Positions 1 to 8,980 of a stretch of DNA of 48,210 bases are shown here, piece by piece. The notes beneath the pieces were generated by a model that was not told where the DNA came from, ran no database searches, and saw nothing but the letters and a program-made list of their open reading frames with translations. Numbering within the stretch: position 1 is the stretch's first letter; each line of letters opens with the position of its first letter. Source of the DNA: Eubacteriales bacterium (GTDB lineage: Bacteria > Bacillota > Clostridia > Lachnospirales > Lachnospiraceae); contig JAUNGJ010000018.1 of assembly GCA_030524585.1 (NCBI GenBank), forward strand, positions 1-48,210. Direction: 5' to 3'. The position numbers and the translations under genes are program-made.

Positions 1-1
1 T

Positions 2-313
2 ATGGATTCTGTAATTAAGAAACTGGCAGACATTGAGATGACGGCTGAGAGCATTGTGGCTCATGCGGAAGCTCGGAAGAGCGAGATTGAGAAGCGGATT
101 CAGACGCAGCGGGATGAGTTTGATGGGACGCTGGCCTCTCAGACAGAGGAGCAGCTGCATAGAATCAGAAAAGAGGCTGATCAGAAGATGAATCAGATTC
201 TTGAGGAAGAGAAAAAGAGGCACCATTCTGTCATTGATAATTTAGAGAAGGAATATGAAGAGAATCACGAAGCTTATGCACAGGAGATTTTGGAGCATAT
301 TATAGCGGTGTAG
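2..313 (+). CDS. V-type ATPase subunit G/H (peripheral stalk), operon 1
   Basis: This 103-residue protein is almost entirely charged helix (many Lys, Glu, Gln, Arg; no membrane segment), as expected for the small coiled-coil subunit that pairs with subunit E in the peripheral stalk of A/V-type ATPases. Placement directly ahead of subunit C and the rest of a V-ATPase operon supports the call. The ATG is at base 2, so the ribosome-binding site and promoter lie outside the window; length and the N-terminal style (Met-Asp-Ser-Val-Ile) suggest that the gene is complete, but an upstream start cannot be excluded. Sequence conservation of this subunit is low, so the family call rests on context and composition. 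Confidence 0.75.
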   Translation: MDSVIKKLADIEMTAESIVAHAEARKSEIEKRIQTQRDEFDGTLASQTEEQLHRIRKEADQKMNQILEEEKKRHHSVIDNLEKEYEENHEAYAQEILEHIIAV

Positions 314-331
314 AGCATTTGAGGTGAGACT

Positions 332-1381
332 ATGGGAAACGTGATGGCGTACAGTGGTCTTGTGACGAAGGTTCGGGCCATGCAGGCGAAGCTTCTGACG
401 GATCAGGATTTTGTAAATATTGCCGGGCTTCACAGTGTTCCGGAGGTGGTGGAATACCTGAAAGGGAAGCCTGCATATGCAGATGCATTGGAGAGAATGG
501 ACGAAACGCTGTATCACAGAGGAAATATTGAGAAGGTGCTGGGACAGTCGCTTTACGAGGATTATTCCAGAATCTACCGATTTGCGGGTATGAAGCAGAA
601 GCAGTTCATGAAAGGATTTTGGAAGCAGTATGAGATTGCGCTGATCAACTATTGCCTGAGGATCGTTTTTAATCACTACGAGATACCCTTTGATCTGGAC
701 TATAAAAAGGAATATTTTGACCGTTATTCGCAGATTTCTATCGATAAGCTGGTCACTTCGGAAAGCATTGATGAGCTGGTTGATAATCTGCGGGAGACGG
801 AATATTACGAGCCGCTTCAGAAGCTTCGGGATTCTGGTGAAACAACCCTTTATGATTACAATATGGCGCTGGAGCAGTATTATTTTCGGAATGCATGGAA
901 TAAACAGCGCAAGGCGCTGAATAAGAAGGAAAGAGAATTCTATTCCAGAGACTGCGGAACGAAGATTGACCTTTTGAATCTGGAATGGATATACCGGGCA
1001 AAGAAGTATTATCAGATGCTTCCGCCGGATATTTATTTGATGATGATACCAATTCACTACCGAATTAAGATAGATGAATTTAAAATGTTAGTTGAGGCGC
1101 CAAGTGTGGAACAGTTTATGCAGCTTCTTGGAGGTACGTATTACAGCAGATATTTTGAATCTGCCAGAGAACATATTTCGCTTGAGCAGCTGTACAGAGA
1201 ATGCCTTCACAGGCTGTATCTGACGGACAGAAGAAGAGATCCCTATTCCATTGCGACGGTGAATACGTATTTATTCCTGAAGGAAGAAGAGATAGATAAA
1301 TTGACCACAGCCCTTGAGTGTATCCGATATGGTTTGACGCCAAGGGAAACACTGGGGTACTTAGGAGGTGTAAGTCAATGA
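332..1381 (+). CDS. ntpC: V-type ATPase subunit C (NtpC-like), operon 1
   Basis: A 349-residue soluble helical protein, the usual length for prokaryotic subunit C, the socket that couples the central stalk to the membrane rotor ring. The N-terminus (YSGLVTKVRAMQAKLL) resembles the family start in which a Tyr/Ala-rich strand precedes the K-R-A-M motif. GAGGTGAGA lies just upstream of ATG 332. The stop codon overlaps the ATG of the next gene (ATGA at 1378), a sign of translational coupling with subunit I. The family assignment is supported by position between the stalk subunit and subunit I and by general sequence character. Confidence 0.88.
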   Translation: MGNVMAYSGLVTKVRAMQAKLLTDQDFVNIAGLHSVPEVVEYLKGKPAYADALERMDETLYHRGNIEKVLGQSLYEDYSRIYRFAGMKQKQFMKGFWKQYEIALINYCLRIVFNHYEIPFDLDYKKEYFDRYSQISIDKLVTSESIDELVDNLRETEYYEPLQKLRDSGETTLYDYNMALEQYYFRNAWNKQRKALNKKEREFYSRDCGTKIDLLNLEWIYRAKKYYQMLPPDIYLMMIPIHYRIKIDEFKMLVEAPSVEQFMQLLGGTYYSRYFESAREHISLEQLYRECLHRLYLTDRRRDPYSIATVNTYLFLKEEEIDKLTTALECIRYGLTPRETLGYLGGVSQ

Positions 1382-3318
1382 TCGTAAAGATGAAATTCCT
1401 GCAGATCAGCGGTCCGGAAGCTGATATTGACCGGATGTGTAATCAATATCTTTCCAAACATGAGATGCAGCTTGAGAGTGCCATTGCGGAGCTTAAGACT
1501 ACAGAGAATCTCCAGCCGTTTATTGAGGTGAATCCCTACAGAGATCCGCTGGCAAAGGCCGAGCAGTTCTGTGAGCTTCTGAGAGATGATAAGATAAAAC
1601 CGGATCGGACAATGGATACAGATTCGATTCTGACCATGATTCGTGAGATTAATCATGATTATGTGGATATGCAGGAGAAGCGGGAAATGCTTCGGAAACA
1701 GGCCGAGGAGATAAAAGAAAAGGCCAGTGCCTTAGAGCCCTTCCGCTCTTTGAATATTGATCTGGCACAGGCAACAAAGTACCGCTTTTTAAAGGTACGC
1801 TTCGGTCGGATCGGTCTGGACTATTACCGTCGGCTGGAAAAATATCTGTTCCAGGATCTGGATGCGGTATTTTTGGAAGGCTCCCGCAACGACAGCTACG
1901 TATACGGAAGCTACGTTACATCTAACAAAGAGAAGAGCAGGACGGATTCCGTGTTCAATTCCCTGCACTTTGAGGGCATCCAGCTGACCGGTGAATTTGC
2001 CGGGACGCCACAGCAGGCTTATGATATTCTGCAGCAGAAGCTGGAGACTGTGGAAAAGAAGATGGAAGAGCTTGATCAGCGGTCAGAAGAGCTTATGAAC
2101 AGTCAGGCGGCGAAGCTTCTGGGAGCGAGAGAGCAGCTGAAGGATGCGGCCAACTATTTTGATATTCGCAAGAAAGCTGCCAAAATCGAAGATGATGAAG
2201 AAAAAGGCGGATATTATATTCTCTGTGGCTGGATGGGCGAAGAAGATGTAAAGGAGTTTTTAAAAGAGACACAAAATGATGAGAAAGTTATGGTTATGGT
2301 AGAGGAAGACCGGGAGAAATTCTTCGGAGAACCTCCGACCAAGCTTAAGAATCCGAGATTTTTCAAGCCTTTTGAGATGTTTATAGAGATGTACGGACTT
2401 CCTGCGGCGAACGAGCTGGACCCGACGGTGTTTGTGGCGCTGACGTATACCTTTATTTTTGGAGCGATGTTCGGAGATCTGGGTCAGGGAGCAGTGCTGT
2501 TTGCTGTGGGCGGCCTTCTGTATTTGAAAAAGAAGATAAACCTTGCGGGAATTATCTCTATTGCAGGAGTGTTCTCCATGTTTTTCGGCGCGATGTTTGG
2601 AAGCGTATTTGGCTTTGAGAATATCATACCGGCCCTGTGGCTCAGACCGGTGGAAGCGATGACAAGACTTCCGTTTATTGGTCAGCTTAATACTGTGTTT
2701 ATTATAGCGATTGCTTTTGGTATGGCACTCAATCTTCTGGTAATGATTTTCCAGATTGTCAATGCCGTAAAAGCGCACGATATGGAGAATTTGCTATTTT
2801 CTCACAATGGTTTGGCCGGATTGATATTTTATGCATTCATTGTATTGACGGTAGTGCTGTATATGACCGGGCATAAGACGCCGGGCAATGTTCTGATGAT
2901 AATTTTTCTGGGTGTGCCGATTCTGCTGTTTTTGTTCAAGGAGCCCCTGGGAAATCTTGTGGAGAAGAGGCATAAGAAGATGGAGACGGGCAAGGCCATG
3001 TTTTTTGTGCAGGGATTTTTCGAACTGTTTGAGACTATGCTGAGCTATTTTTCCAATACACTGTCCTATGTCCGTATCGGAGCATTTGCGGTGAGCCACG
3101 CGGCGATCATGGAAGTGGTGCTGATGCTCTCCGGAGCGGAAAATGGCAGCCCTAACTGGCTTGGTGTGATTGTGGGAAACCTGATCGTTATGGGACTTGA
3201 GGGCCTGATCGTAGGTATTCAGGTTCTGCGTCTGGAATACTATGAGATGTTCAGCCGGTTCTACAAAGGAAGCGGACGGCAGTTCCAGCCGTTTAATCAT
3301 ATAGATATAAAACACTAA
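1378..3318 (+). CDS. ntpI: V-type ATPase subunit I (a-subunit homologue), operon 1
   Basis: A 646-residue protein with a soluble, charged N-terminal half (to about residue 340) and a C-terminal membrane half with about seven hydrophobic segments, starting near FVALTYTFIFGAMFGDLGQG. The motif MFGDLGQG and the later SYFSNTLSYVRIGAFAVSH with its membrane Arg are hallmarks of the a/I subunit, which forms the ion half-channels against the K ring. The start is placed at ATG 1378, not at the upstream in-frame ATG 1318, because AGGAGG (about 1363) sits at correct spacing and the ATGA overlap with subunit C is typical. The gene is full length. Confidence 0.95.
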   Translation: MIVKMKFLQISGPEADIDRMCNQYLSKHEMQLESAIAELKTTENLQPFIEVNPYRDPLAKAEQFCELLRDDKIKPDRTMDTDSILTMIREINHDYVDMQEKREMLRKQAEEIKEKASALEPFRSLNIDLAQATKYRFLKVRFGRIGLDYYRRLEKYLFQDLDAVFLEGSRNDSYVYGSYVTSNKEKSRTDSVFNSLHFEGIQLTGEFAGTPQQAYDILQQKLETVEKKMEELDQRSEELMNSQAAKLLGAREQLKDAANYFDIRKKAAKIEDDEEKGGYYILCGWMGEEDVKEFLKETQNDEKVMVMVEEDREKFFGEPPTKLKNPRFFKPFEMFIEMYGLPAANELDPTVFVALTYTFIFGAMFGDLGQGAVLFAVGGLLYLKKKINLAGIISIAGVFSMFFGAMFGSVFGFENIIPALWLRPVEAMTRLPFIGQLNTVFIIAIAFGMALNLLVMIFQIVNAVKAHDMENLLFSHNGLAGLIFYAFIVLTVVLYMTGHKTPGNVLMIIFLGVPILLFLFKEPLGNLVEKRHKKMETGKAMFFVQGFFELFETMLSYFSNTLSYVRIGAFAVSHAAIMEVVLMLSGAENGSPNWLGVIVGNLIVMGLEGLIVGIQVLRLEYYEMFSRFYKGSGRQFQPFNHIDIKH

Positions 3319-3350
3319 GATGAGTGACAGAGGCAAGGAGGATTTTAATC

Positions 3351-3785
3351 ATGACATTAACAGTAAAATTATTACTTATTGCAGCTTTGATGCTTGGCAT
3401 CATCATTCCGTTTGGAACATTTCTTCTGGGAGAAAAATCAAAAAAACGTTATAAAAGAGCAATCGGTGCAAATGTATTCTTTTTCTTTGGAGCATTCGTG
3501 ATTGCAGGAATTATGTTATTTACAGGAGTTCCCGTACAGGCGGCAGACGCAGCTGCGGCCACTGCTGACAGCGCAAAGGGATTTGGATATCTGGCGGCAG
3601 CTCTTTCAACCGGTTTGTCGTGTGTGGGCGGCGGTATTGCCGTAGCAAGTGCGGCAAGTGCAGCGCTGGGAGCAATCAGTGAGGATTCCAGTGCGCTGGG
3701 TAAATCCCTGATTTTCGTAGGTCTTGCAGAAGGTGTGTGTCTGTATGGACTCATCATTTCTTTCATGATTTTAGGAAGGCTTTAA
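3351..3785 (+). CDS. ntpK: V-type ATPase subunit K (rotor ring proteolipid), operon 1
   Basis: A 144-residue proteolipid with four hydrophobic segments (about 6-26, 42-58, 78-108, 118-141). The ion-carrying carboxylate is Glu127 in GLAEGVCLYGL of the last helix. The N-terminal hairpin has no Glu/Asp in the membrane and the region 29 residues before Glu127 (Val98) lacks the Gln that ligates Na+ in Enterococcus hirae NtpK. The residue after Glu is Gly, not the Thr/Ser of Na+ rings. This points to H+ specificity by inference. The start at ATG 3351 is chosen for AAGGAGG nearby; the open frame extends upstream to 3324 without a better site. Confidence 0.93.
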   Translation: MTLTVKLLLIAALMLGIIIPFGTFLLGEKSKKRYKRAIGANVFFFFGAFVIAGIMLFTGVPVQAADAAAATADSAKGFGYLAAALSTGLSCVGGGIAVASAASAALGAISEDSSALGKSLIFVGLAEGVCLYGLIISFMILGRL

Positions 3786-3786
3786 G

Positions 3787-4095
3787 ATGAAGATGTATTT
3801 GATCAGTGATAATGTTGATACTTTGACAGGAATGCGGCTCGCAGGTGTGGACGGAGTAGTTGTTCATGAGAGAGAAGAGCTTCGTGCGGCTATTGAGCAT
3901 GCAATGGAAGATGAGACGGTCGGCATTATTCTTCTGACAGAAAAATTCGGAAGAGAGTTCCCGGATCTGCTCGATGAAATTAAGCTGCAGAGGACGATGC
4001 CGCTTTTGATTGAGATTCCTGACAGACACGGAACCGGACGTAAAAAAGATTTTATCACATCCTATGTAAATGAGGCGATAGGCCTGAAGCTATAA
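3787..4095 (+). CDS. ntpG: V-type ATPase subunit F, operon 1
   Basis: A 102-residue alpha/beta protein matching the length and pattern of subunit F, the small central-stalk protein that binds subunit D and the catalytic A3B3 head. The N-terminal strand MKMYLISDNVDTLTGMRLAGV carries the typical D-x-x-T-x-x-G-F/M-R-L-A-G pattern, and the mid-strand IILLTEKF matches the I-I-L-I-T-E family motif. It starts one base after the subunit K stop (TAAG ATG) and is followed by subunit E within 20 bases, so it is tightly embedded in the operon. Confidence 0.93.
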   Translation: MKMYLISDNVDTLTGMRLAGVDGVVVHEREELRAAIEHAMEDETVGIILLTEKFGREFPDLLDEIKLQRTMPLLIEIPDRHGTGRKKDFITSYVNEAIGLKL

Positions 4096-4112
4096 AGAAG
4101 AAGGTGAGAGGC

Positions 4113-4700
4113 TTGACGGTAGAAGAGAAACTGGCGCGTTTGCAGGAGGCTGCCATGGAAGAGGCAAGAGCACAGGCAAATGCAATTATAAAACAGCATG
4201 AGGGCACATTAACGGGTGTTCTCAACCAGCATAAGGACGAAGCGAATAAGCAGTCGGATATGCGAATTAAAGCGGAGAAAATCAATGCCAGACAGCAGCA
4301 GAATATGGCGGTGTCTAAGGCACAGCTTGAGCTGAAGCGGGAATATGGCATGCGTCAGAAGGAGTTGAAGAAGAAGCTTTTTAAAGAGGTAGAGCAGAAG
4401 CTTCAGGATTTTATGAAGACAGATGAATATGTAAAACTTCTGGTGGCGTATATCGAGAAGGCAGCACATTTTGCGAATGGAGAAGAACTTACAATTTATA
4501 TTAATCCGACGGATGCGGATAAGAAGCGCTATCTGGAAGAGCATACCGGTATGAAGCTTACTATCAGTAAAGAGGATTTTGTAGGCGGTGTGCGCGCGGT
4601 TGTTCACGGGCGTAATGTGCTGATCGACCATGCCTATAAAGGGGCTGTTGAGCAGGAATATCAATCATTTGTGTTCAGAGGAGGTGCTGGCATTGGCTAA
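4113..4700 (+). CDS. ntpE: V-type ATPase subunit E (peripheral stalk), operon 1
   Basis: A 195-residue protein with a long charged N-terminal coiled coil (to about residue 105) and a mixed alpha/beta C-terminal domain ending in a strand-rich GGVRAVVHGRNVLIDHAY, the typical G-G-x-x-x segment of subunit E. It anchors the peripheral stalk to the catalytic head. The start is uncertain: TTG 4113 has AGAAGG at proper spacing, whereas GTG 4104 has a Shine-Dalgarno that runs into the start codon. TTG is preferred. The 3' end overlaps the start of subunit A by 8 bases. Confidence 0.9.
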   Translation: MTVEEKLARLQEAAMEEARAQANAIIKQHEGTLTGVLNQHKDEANKQSDMRIKAEKINARQQQNMAVSKAQLELKREYGMRQKELKKKLFKEVEQKLQDFMKTDEYVKLLVAYIEKAAHFANGEELTIYINPTDADKKRYLEEHTGMKLTISKEDFVGGVRAVVHGRNVLIDHAYKGAVEQEYQSFVFRGGAGIG

Positions 4701-6468
4701 CAAAAATACAGGCACGATTTATGGCATCAATGGACCGGTTATCTATCTGAAAGGAAAAAGCAGCTTTAAAATGTCAGAAATGGTCTATGTCGGAGAGGAA
4801 CGGCTGGTGGGAGAAGTCATTTCTCTGGATAAGGACAGAACCACTATTCAGGTATATGAGGAAACTTCCGGCTTACGGCCGGGTGAGACAGTAGAGTCCT
4901 CCGGCGCTCCGGTATCGGTGACTTTGGCGCCGGGAATACTGAACAATATTTTCGATGGAATCGAGCGCCCGCTGGAGCGGATTGCCGATGCTGGAGGCGC
5001 TTTTATTACCAGGGGTGTTACGGTAGATTCCCTGGACCGGTCAAAAAAGTGGTCTGCACATATGATGGTGGCAGAGGGAGACGTGGTTCACGGCGGGACG
5101 ATTATAGCGGAAGTCCCGGAGACCAGAGCGATTGTCCATAAATGTATGATACCGCCGGATGTGGAGGTGGCAACGGTAGTATCTGTGGCGCCGGATGGGG
5201 AATATACCATCGATGATGTGCTGGTGAAGATTCAGCGTTCGGACGGAAGGATACAGGAAGTAACCATGACGCAGAAATGGCCGATCCGTGTGCCAAGACC
5301 GGTGCACCGGAGGTATCCGGCAAGTGTTCCTCTTGTGACAGGACAGAGGATTCTGGATACGATGTTCCCGATTGCCAAAGGTGGTACCGCGGCGATTCCT
5401 GGGGGATTTGGGACCGGTAAGACGATGACGCAGCACCAGATTGCAAAGTGGTCCGATGCGGACATTATTATTTATATCGGATGCGGTGAACGTGGCAATG
5501 AGATGACGCAGGTACTGGAGGAGTTTGGCGAGCTTATTGATCCCAAATCCGGAAATCCGCTGATGGACCGTACAACGCTGATTGCCAATACGTCGAATAT
5601 GCCGGTGGCAGCCCGCGAGGCTTCTATTTATACAGGATTGACGCTGGCAGAGTATTACCGCGATATGGGTTATGATGTGGCAATTATGGCAGATTCTACG
5701 TCCCGCTGGGCGGAAGCGCTGAGAGAATTGTCCGGACGGTTGGAAGAGATGCCGGCGGAAGAAGGATTTCCGGCGTATCTGGCATCCAGGCTGTCAGCCT
5801 TCTATGAACGTGCCGGCATGATGCAGACTTTAGGCGGCGCAACAGGCTCGGTATCTATTATTGGCGCCGTATCGCCGCAGGGAGGAGATTTTTCCGAGCC
5901 GGTTACACAGAATACCAAGCGTTTTGTCCGCTGTTTCTGGGGACTAGATAAATCCCTCGCCTATGCAAGACATTTCCCGGCGATTCACTGGCTGACCAGC
6001 TACAGTGAGTATATGATGGATCTGAGCGGATGGTATACCGACCATGTATCACCCAAATTTGTGGATTACCGGAACCGTCTGATGGCGCTGCTCAATCAGG
6101 AAAACAGCCTGATGGAGATTGTAAAACTGATCGGAGCCGATGTGCTTCCGGATGATCAGAAGCTGATTCTGGAGATTGCGAAGGTAATCCGACTGGGATT
6201 TCTTCAGCAGAACGCGTTCCACAAGGACGATACATGCGTGTCTCTGGAGAAGCAGTTTAAAATGATGGATGTCATTCTGTACCTGTATAAGAAAAGCCGG
6301 GCACTGGTGGCGATGGGACACCCCATGTCCGTGCTGAAGGCAGAGGGGATCTTTGAGAAGGTAATCGCCGTCAAGTATGATGTGCCGAATGATAATCTAC
6401 AGATGCTGGATATGTATAAAAGAGATATTGACGAATTTTACAACAATGTACTGGCAAAGAATGCATAG
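4693..6468 (+). CDS. ntpA: V-type ATPase catalytic subunit A, operon 1
   Basis: A 591-residue catalytic subunit. The P-loop is GGFGTGKT (the family usually shows GPFGSGKT), followed by [20 protein letters not shown] with its conserved Glu, and by the [13 protein letters not shown] segment. The non-homologous region that distinguishes A from F-type beta lies between about residues 115 and 190. The start is TTG 4693: AGGAGG at 4679-4684 stands eight bases away, and the protein then begins [15 protein letters not shown], as in relatives. A longer in-frame ATG at 4630 lies inside subunit E and would add an unrelated extension. Confidence 0.97.
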   Translation: MANKNTGTIYGINGPVIYLKGKSSFKMSEMVYVGEERLVGEVISLDKDRTTIQVYEETSGLRPGETVESSGAPVSVTLAPGILNNIFDGIERPLERIADAGGAFITRGVTVDSLDRSKKWSAHMMVAEGDVVHGGTIIAEVPETRAIVHKCMIPPDVEVATVVSVAPDGEYTIDDVLVKIQRSDGRIQEVTMTQKWPIRVPRPVHRRYPASVPLVTGQRILDTMFPIAKGGTAAIPGGFGTGKTMTQHQIAKWSDADIIIYIGCGERGNEMTQVLEEFGELIDPKSGNPLMDRTTLIANTSNMPVAAREASIYTGLTLAEYYRDMGYDVAIMADSTSRWAEALRELSGRLEEMPAEEGFPAYLASRLSAFYERAGMMQTLGGATGSVSIIGAVSPQGGDFSEPVTQNTKRFVRCFWGLDKSLAYARHFPAIHWLTSYSEYMMDLSGWYTDHVSPKFVDYRNRLMALLNQENSLMEIVKLIGADVLPDDQKLILEIAKVIRLGFLQQNAFHKDDTCVSLEKQFKMMDVILYLYKKSRALVAMGHPMSVLKAEGIFEKVIAVKYDVPNDNLQMLDMYKRDIDEFYNNVLAKNA

Positions 6469-6482
6469 AAGGGGGAGAGGAT

Positions 6483-7880
6483 ATGGCAATTGAATATCTT
6501 GGTTTAAGTAATATAAACGGACCTCTTGTCGTTCTGGAAGGACTACAGGATGCATTCTTCGATGAGATCGTGGAGTTTGTTGTAGAGGGAAATGAACGTA
6601 AGATGGGCCGTATCGTCGAGCTGAATGAGGATAAGGCGGTGATTCAGGTATTTGAGGGAACCGAGAATATGTCCCTTACCAATACCCACACGAAGCTTTC
6701 CGGACACCCGATGGAGGTTGCAGTAGCTCCCGATATGCTGGGAAGAACCTTTAACGGTGTGGGAGTGCCGATTGACGGACTCGGGCCGTTGTTTTCTGCG
6801 GATAAAAGAGATATTAACGGTCTTCCGCTGAATCCGGTGCGAAGAGAATATCCGAGAAACTATATCCGCACCGGAATTTCGGCCATTGATGGCCTGACAA
6901 CATTGATTCGCGGACAGAAGCTTCCGATTTTCTCAGGAAATGGTCTTCCTCATGACCAACTTGCGGCACAGATCGTAAAGCAGGCGTCGCTGGGAGAGGA
7001 TTCGGAAGAAGAATTTGCCATCGTATTTGCGGCTATGGGAGTAAAACATGATGTGGCAGATTTCTTCCGCAAGACCTTCGAGGAAAGCGGTGTATCGGAT
7101 CATGTATGTATGTTTTTGAACCTTGCAAATGATCCGGTGGTGGAGCGCTTAATCACACCGAAGGTGGCGCTTACTGTAGCAGAATATCTGGCATTTGAGT
7201 GCAATAAACATATTCTGGTTATTCTGACGGATATGACCTCCTTTGCAGAGGCCATGCGCGAGGTATCCTCATCCCGGGGCGAGATTCCTTCCAGAAAAGG
7301 ATATCCGGGATACCTTTACAGTGAGCTGGCAACCCTCTATGAACGTGCCGGAATCGTGCAGGGAGCGGACGGCTCTGTGACCCAGCTTCCGATTCTGACT
7401 ATGCCGAATGATGATATTACTCATCCGATTCCGGATCTTACCGGATACATTACAGAAGGTCAGATCGTGCTGGATCGTAATCTGTATGGACAGGGCGTGT
7501 ATCCGCCGATCAGTGTTCTGCCGTCGCTGTCCCGCTTGATGAAGGATGGTATCGGAAAAGGATATACAAGAGAAGATCATCAGGATCTGGCAAATCAATT
7601 GTTTTCCGCCTATGCAAAAGTGGGTGAGGCAAGAAACCTGGCGTCAGTCATTGGCGAGGATGAATTATCCCCGCTGGATAAACAGTATCTGAAATTCGGT
7701 CAGGAATTTGAAAAACGGTACGTAGGGCAGGGGCCGGAAGAAAACCGCACGATTCAGGACACACTGGAGCTTGGATGGGAGCTTTTAGGAATGCTTCCAA
7801 AAGAAGAACTCGACCGAATCGACACAAAGATCATCGAAAAATACTATCCACATGAAGAAGCCTCAGACGCGGCAGAGTAG
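6483..7880 (+). CDS. ntpB: V-type ATPase regulatory subunit B, operon 1
   Basis: A 465-residue non-catalytic nucleotide-site subunit that alternates with A in the hexameric head. It has the B-type sequence in place of a P-loop ([16 protein letters not shown], without GKT), the [20 protein letters not shown] segment, and [13 protein letters not shown] near the N-terminus. GGGGGAGAGG lies just ahead of ATG 6483, 15 bases after subunit A. The stop codon is inside the left arm of a long inverted repeat (7873-7910), so the 3' end of the message is probably strongly folded. Confidence 0.97.
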   Translation: MAIEYLGLSNINGPLVVLEGLQDAFFDEIVEFVVEGNERKMGRIVELNEDKAVIQVFEGTENMSLTNTHTKLSGHPMEVAVAPDMLGRTFNGVGVPIDGLGPLFSADKRDINGLPLNPVRREYPRNYIRTGISAIDGLTTLIRGQKLPIFSGNGLPHDQLAAQIVKQASLGEDSEEEFAIVFAAMGVKHDVADFFRKTFEESGVSDHVCMFLNLANDPVVERLITPKVALTVAEYLAFECNKHILVILTDMTSFAEAMREVSSSRGEIPSRKGYPGYLYSELATLYERAGIVQGADGSVTQLPILTMPNDDITHPIPDLTGYITEGQIVLDRNLYGQGVYPPISVLPSLSRLMKDGIGKGYTREDHQDLANQLFSAYAKVGEARNLASVIGEDELSPLDKQYLKFGQEFEKRYVGQGPEENRTIQDTLELGWELLGMLPKEELDRIDTKIIEKYYPHEEASDAAE

Positions 7881-8063
7881 GCGGATGAATGTATTCATCC
7901 GAATACTCTGACATGGCTGAGTTCGACGTGACCGAGAAAGCAGGGCTTTCGAAGTCGGCGGCGGATGCACATGGATAGGAAGATTAAATATAGCCGGGTT
8001 CGACGTGACCGAAAGCGAAGCTTGAGGTCCAGTCGACAGACGCGGGTAGAAGAAATCATTAGA
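7873..8063 (+). repeat. Structured intergenic repeat element between ntpB and ntpD
   Basis: This gap is about 196 bases, whereas all other junctions in the operon are under 35. It contains a long hairpin (CAGAGTA 7873-7879, CGGATGAAT 7882-7890, GT, ATTCATCCG 7893-7901, TACTCTG 7904-7910), then a 15-base direct repeat GTTCGACGTGACCGA at 7921-7935 and 7998-8012. Each copy is followed at once by its own small hairpin: GAAAGC-AGG-GCTTTC in the first and AAGC-GAA-GCTT in the second. The second copy can fold further, as GACC pairs with GGTC and TCGAC with GTCGA. No T-tract follows, so it is not a simple terminator. I do not recognise the family. Confidence 0.6.
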
Positions 8064-8076
8064 AAGGAGTCTGCTT

Positions 8077-8694
8077 ATGGACCCACGGGAATTTCCAACA
8101 AAAGGAAATCTGATGCTGGCAAAGAACTCGCTTGCCCTTGCCCGTCAGGGTTATGACCTGATGGATAAGAAGCGCAATGTTCTTTTGAAGGAATTGATGG
8201 CGTTGATTGATGAGGCGAAGGATATACAGGAGCAGATTGATACCACATTTACCAGAGCATATGCGTGTCTGCAGCGTGCGAATATTGAAAATGGTATCAG
8301 TAAGGTATATGAATTGGCATTTACCGTTCCGATTGAAGAATCCATCCGGATTCAGACAAGAAGCATTATGGGAACGGAAATTCCTCTTGTGAAATATGAT
8401 GAGAAACAGAATAATCTGACCTATTCCTTCGGTAATACAAGGGAATCTATCGATATTGCCAGAGAGGCATTCCGGGAGGTAAAGGAACTGACGATTAAGC
8501 TTTCTATGGTTGAAAATTCCGCATACCGTCTGGCAAGCAATATCAAGAAAACCCAGAAGAGGGCAAATGCGCTGAAGAATATTACGATTCCGATGTACAC
8601 AAATCTGGTGCGGAACATTAATAATGCACTGGAAGAGAAGGAACGGGAAGAGTTTACCCGATTGAAGGTAATTAAGAGCATGAAAGGCGCGTGA
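8077..8694 (+). CDS. ntpD: V-type ATPase subunit D (central stalk), operon 1
   Basis: A 205-residue helical protein, normal for subunit D, the gamma-like rotor shaft. The N-terminus PTKGNLMLAKNSLALARQGY matches the family pattern P-T-K-x-x-L-x-x-L-K-x-x-L-x-x-A-x-x-G. Long N- and C-terminal helices predominate. AAAGGAG is well spaced before ATG 8077. It is last in the operon and is followed by a rho-independent terminator at 8731. Confidence 0.96.
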   Translation: MDPREFPTKGNLMLAKNSLALARQGYDLMDKKRNVLLKELMALIDEAKDIQEQIDTTFTRAYACLQRANIENGISKVYELAFTVPIEESIRIQTRSIMGTEIPLVKYDEKQNNLTYSFGNTRESIDIAREAFREVKELTIKLSMVENSAYRLASNIKKTQKRANALKNITIPMYTNLVRNINNALEEKEREEFTRLKVIKSMKGA

Positions 8695-8730
8695 TTTTGC
8701 GTTTTTAAATAAGAATGATATGAGAGGGAG

Positions 8731-8755
8731 AAGACCGTCTGAGGCGGTCTTTTTT
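8731..8755 (+). terminator. Rho-independent terminator of V-ATPase operon 1
   Basis: AAGACCG pairs with CGGTCTT around a short TCTGAGG-type loop and runs into six T residues, 37 bases after the subunit D stop. Confidence 0.9.
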
Positions 8756-8783
8756 AACGTTGATTATGTAAAAATATACTTGC

Positions 8784-8810
8784 GCGTAACAGAGATCCAT
8801 GATATTATGT
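8784..8810 (+). promoter_or_regulatory. Putative promoter of first Rpn gene
   Basis: TTGCGC, a 17-base spacer and TATTAT precede the first Rpn copy. The block identical to the second copy begins at 8799, inside the spacer; the second copy has its own diverged TTGTGT at the same distance. Confidence 0.45.
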
Positions 8811-8910
8811 TACCACAAATCAAATGATCTAAGACTTCTATATATTCATGGCAGATCGCCGTAGAATCTCAGCATTTGAATGTAAATCAAAAGAGTCGGG
8901 AGGAATGTGT

Positions 8911-8961
8911 ATGATTGTAAATTTCTTCAATTATTATCTGTTAAGTTACAAAGGATTATGA
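8911..8961 (+). CDS. Possible 16-residue leader ORF upstream of Rpn copy 1
   Basis: GGGAGGA at 8898-8904 precedes in-frame ATG codons at 8905 and 8911 that open a 16 to 18 residue reading frame (MIVNFFNYYLLSYKGL) ending 19 bases before the Rpn start. The spacing of the ribosome site suits ATG 8911. The same frame is present in the second copy because the region is identical. It could be a translated leader or chance; no family is recognised. Confidence 0.3.
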   Translation: MIVNFFNYYLLSYKGL

Positions 8962-8980
8962 TAATATAAAGGAGAAATAT

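Noticed and set aside
242-1057. Long minus-strand ORF of 271 codons opposite subunits H and C
   Set aside because: It is antisense to a well-supported V-ATPase gene, has a composition typical of reversed coding DNA, and shows no domain. The same applies to the other antisense ORFs in both ATPase operons.
7882-7901. CGGATGAAT/ATTCATCCG hairpin as a terminator within the operon
   Set aside because: No T-tract follows, and ntpD downstream is required in the same complex; read-through is expected.
7965-8156. Plus-strand ORF of 63 codons in the ntpB-ntpD gap
   Set aside because: It is extremely Arg/Lys/Ser-rich, overlaps the start of ntpD, and its reading passes through the repeat hairpins; an RNA or DNA element explains the region better.
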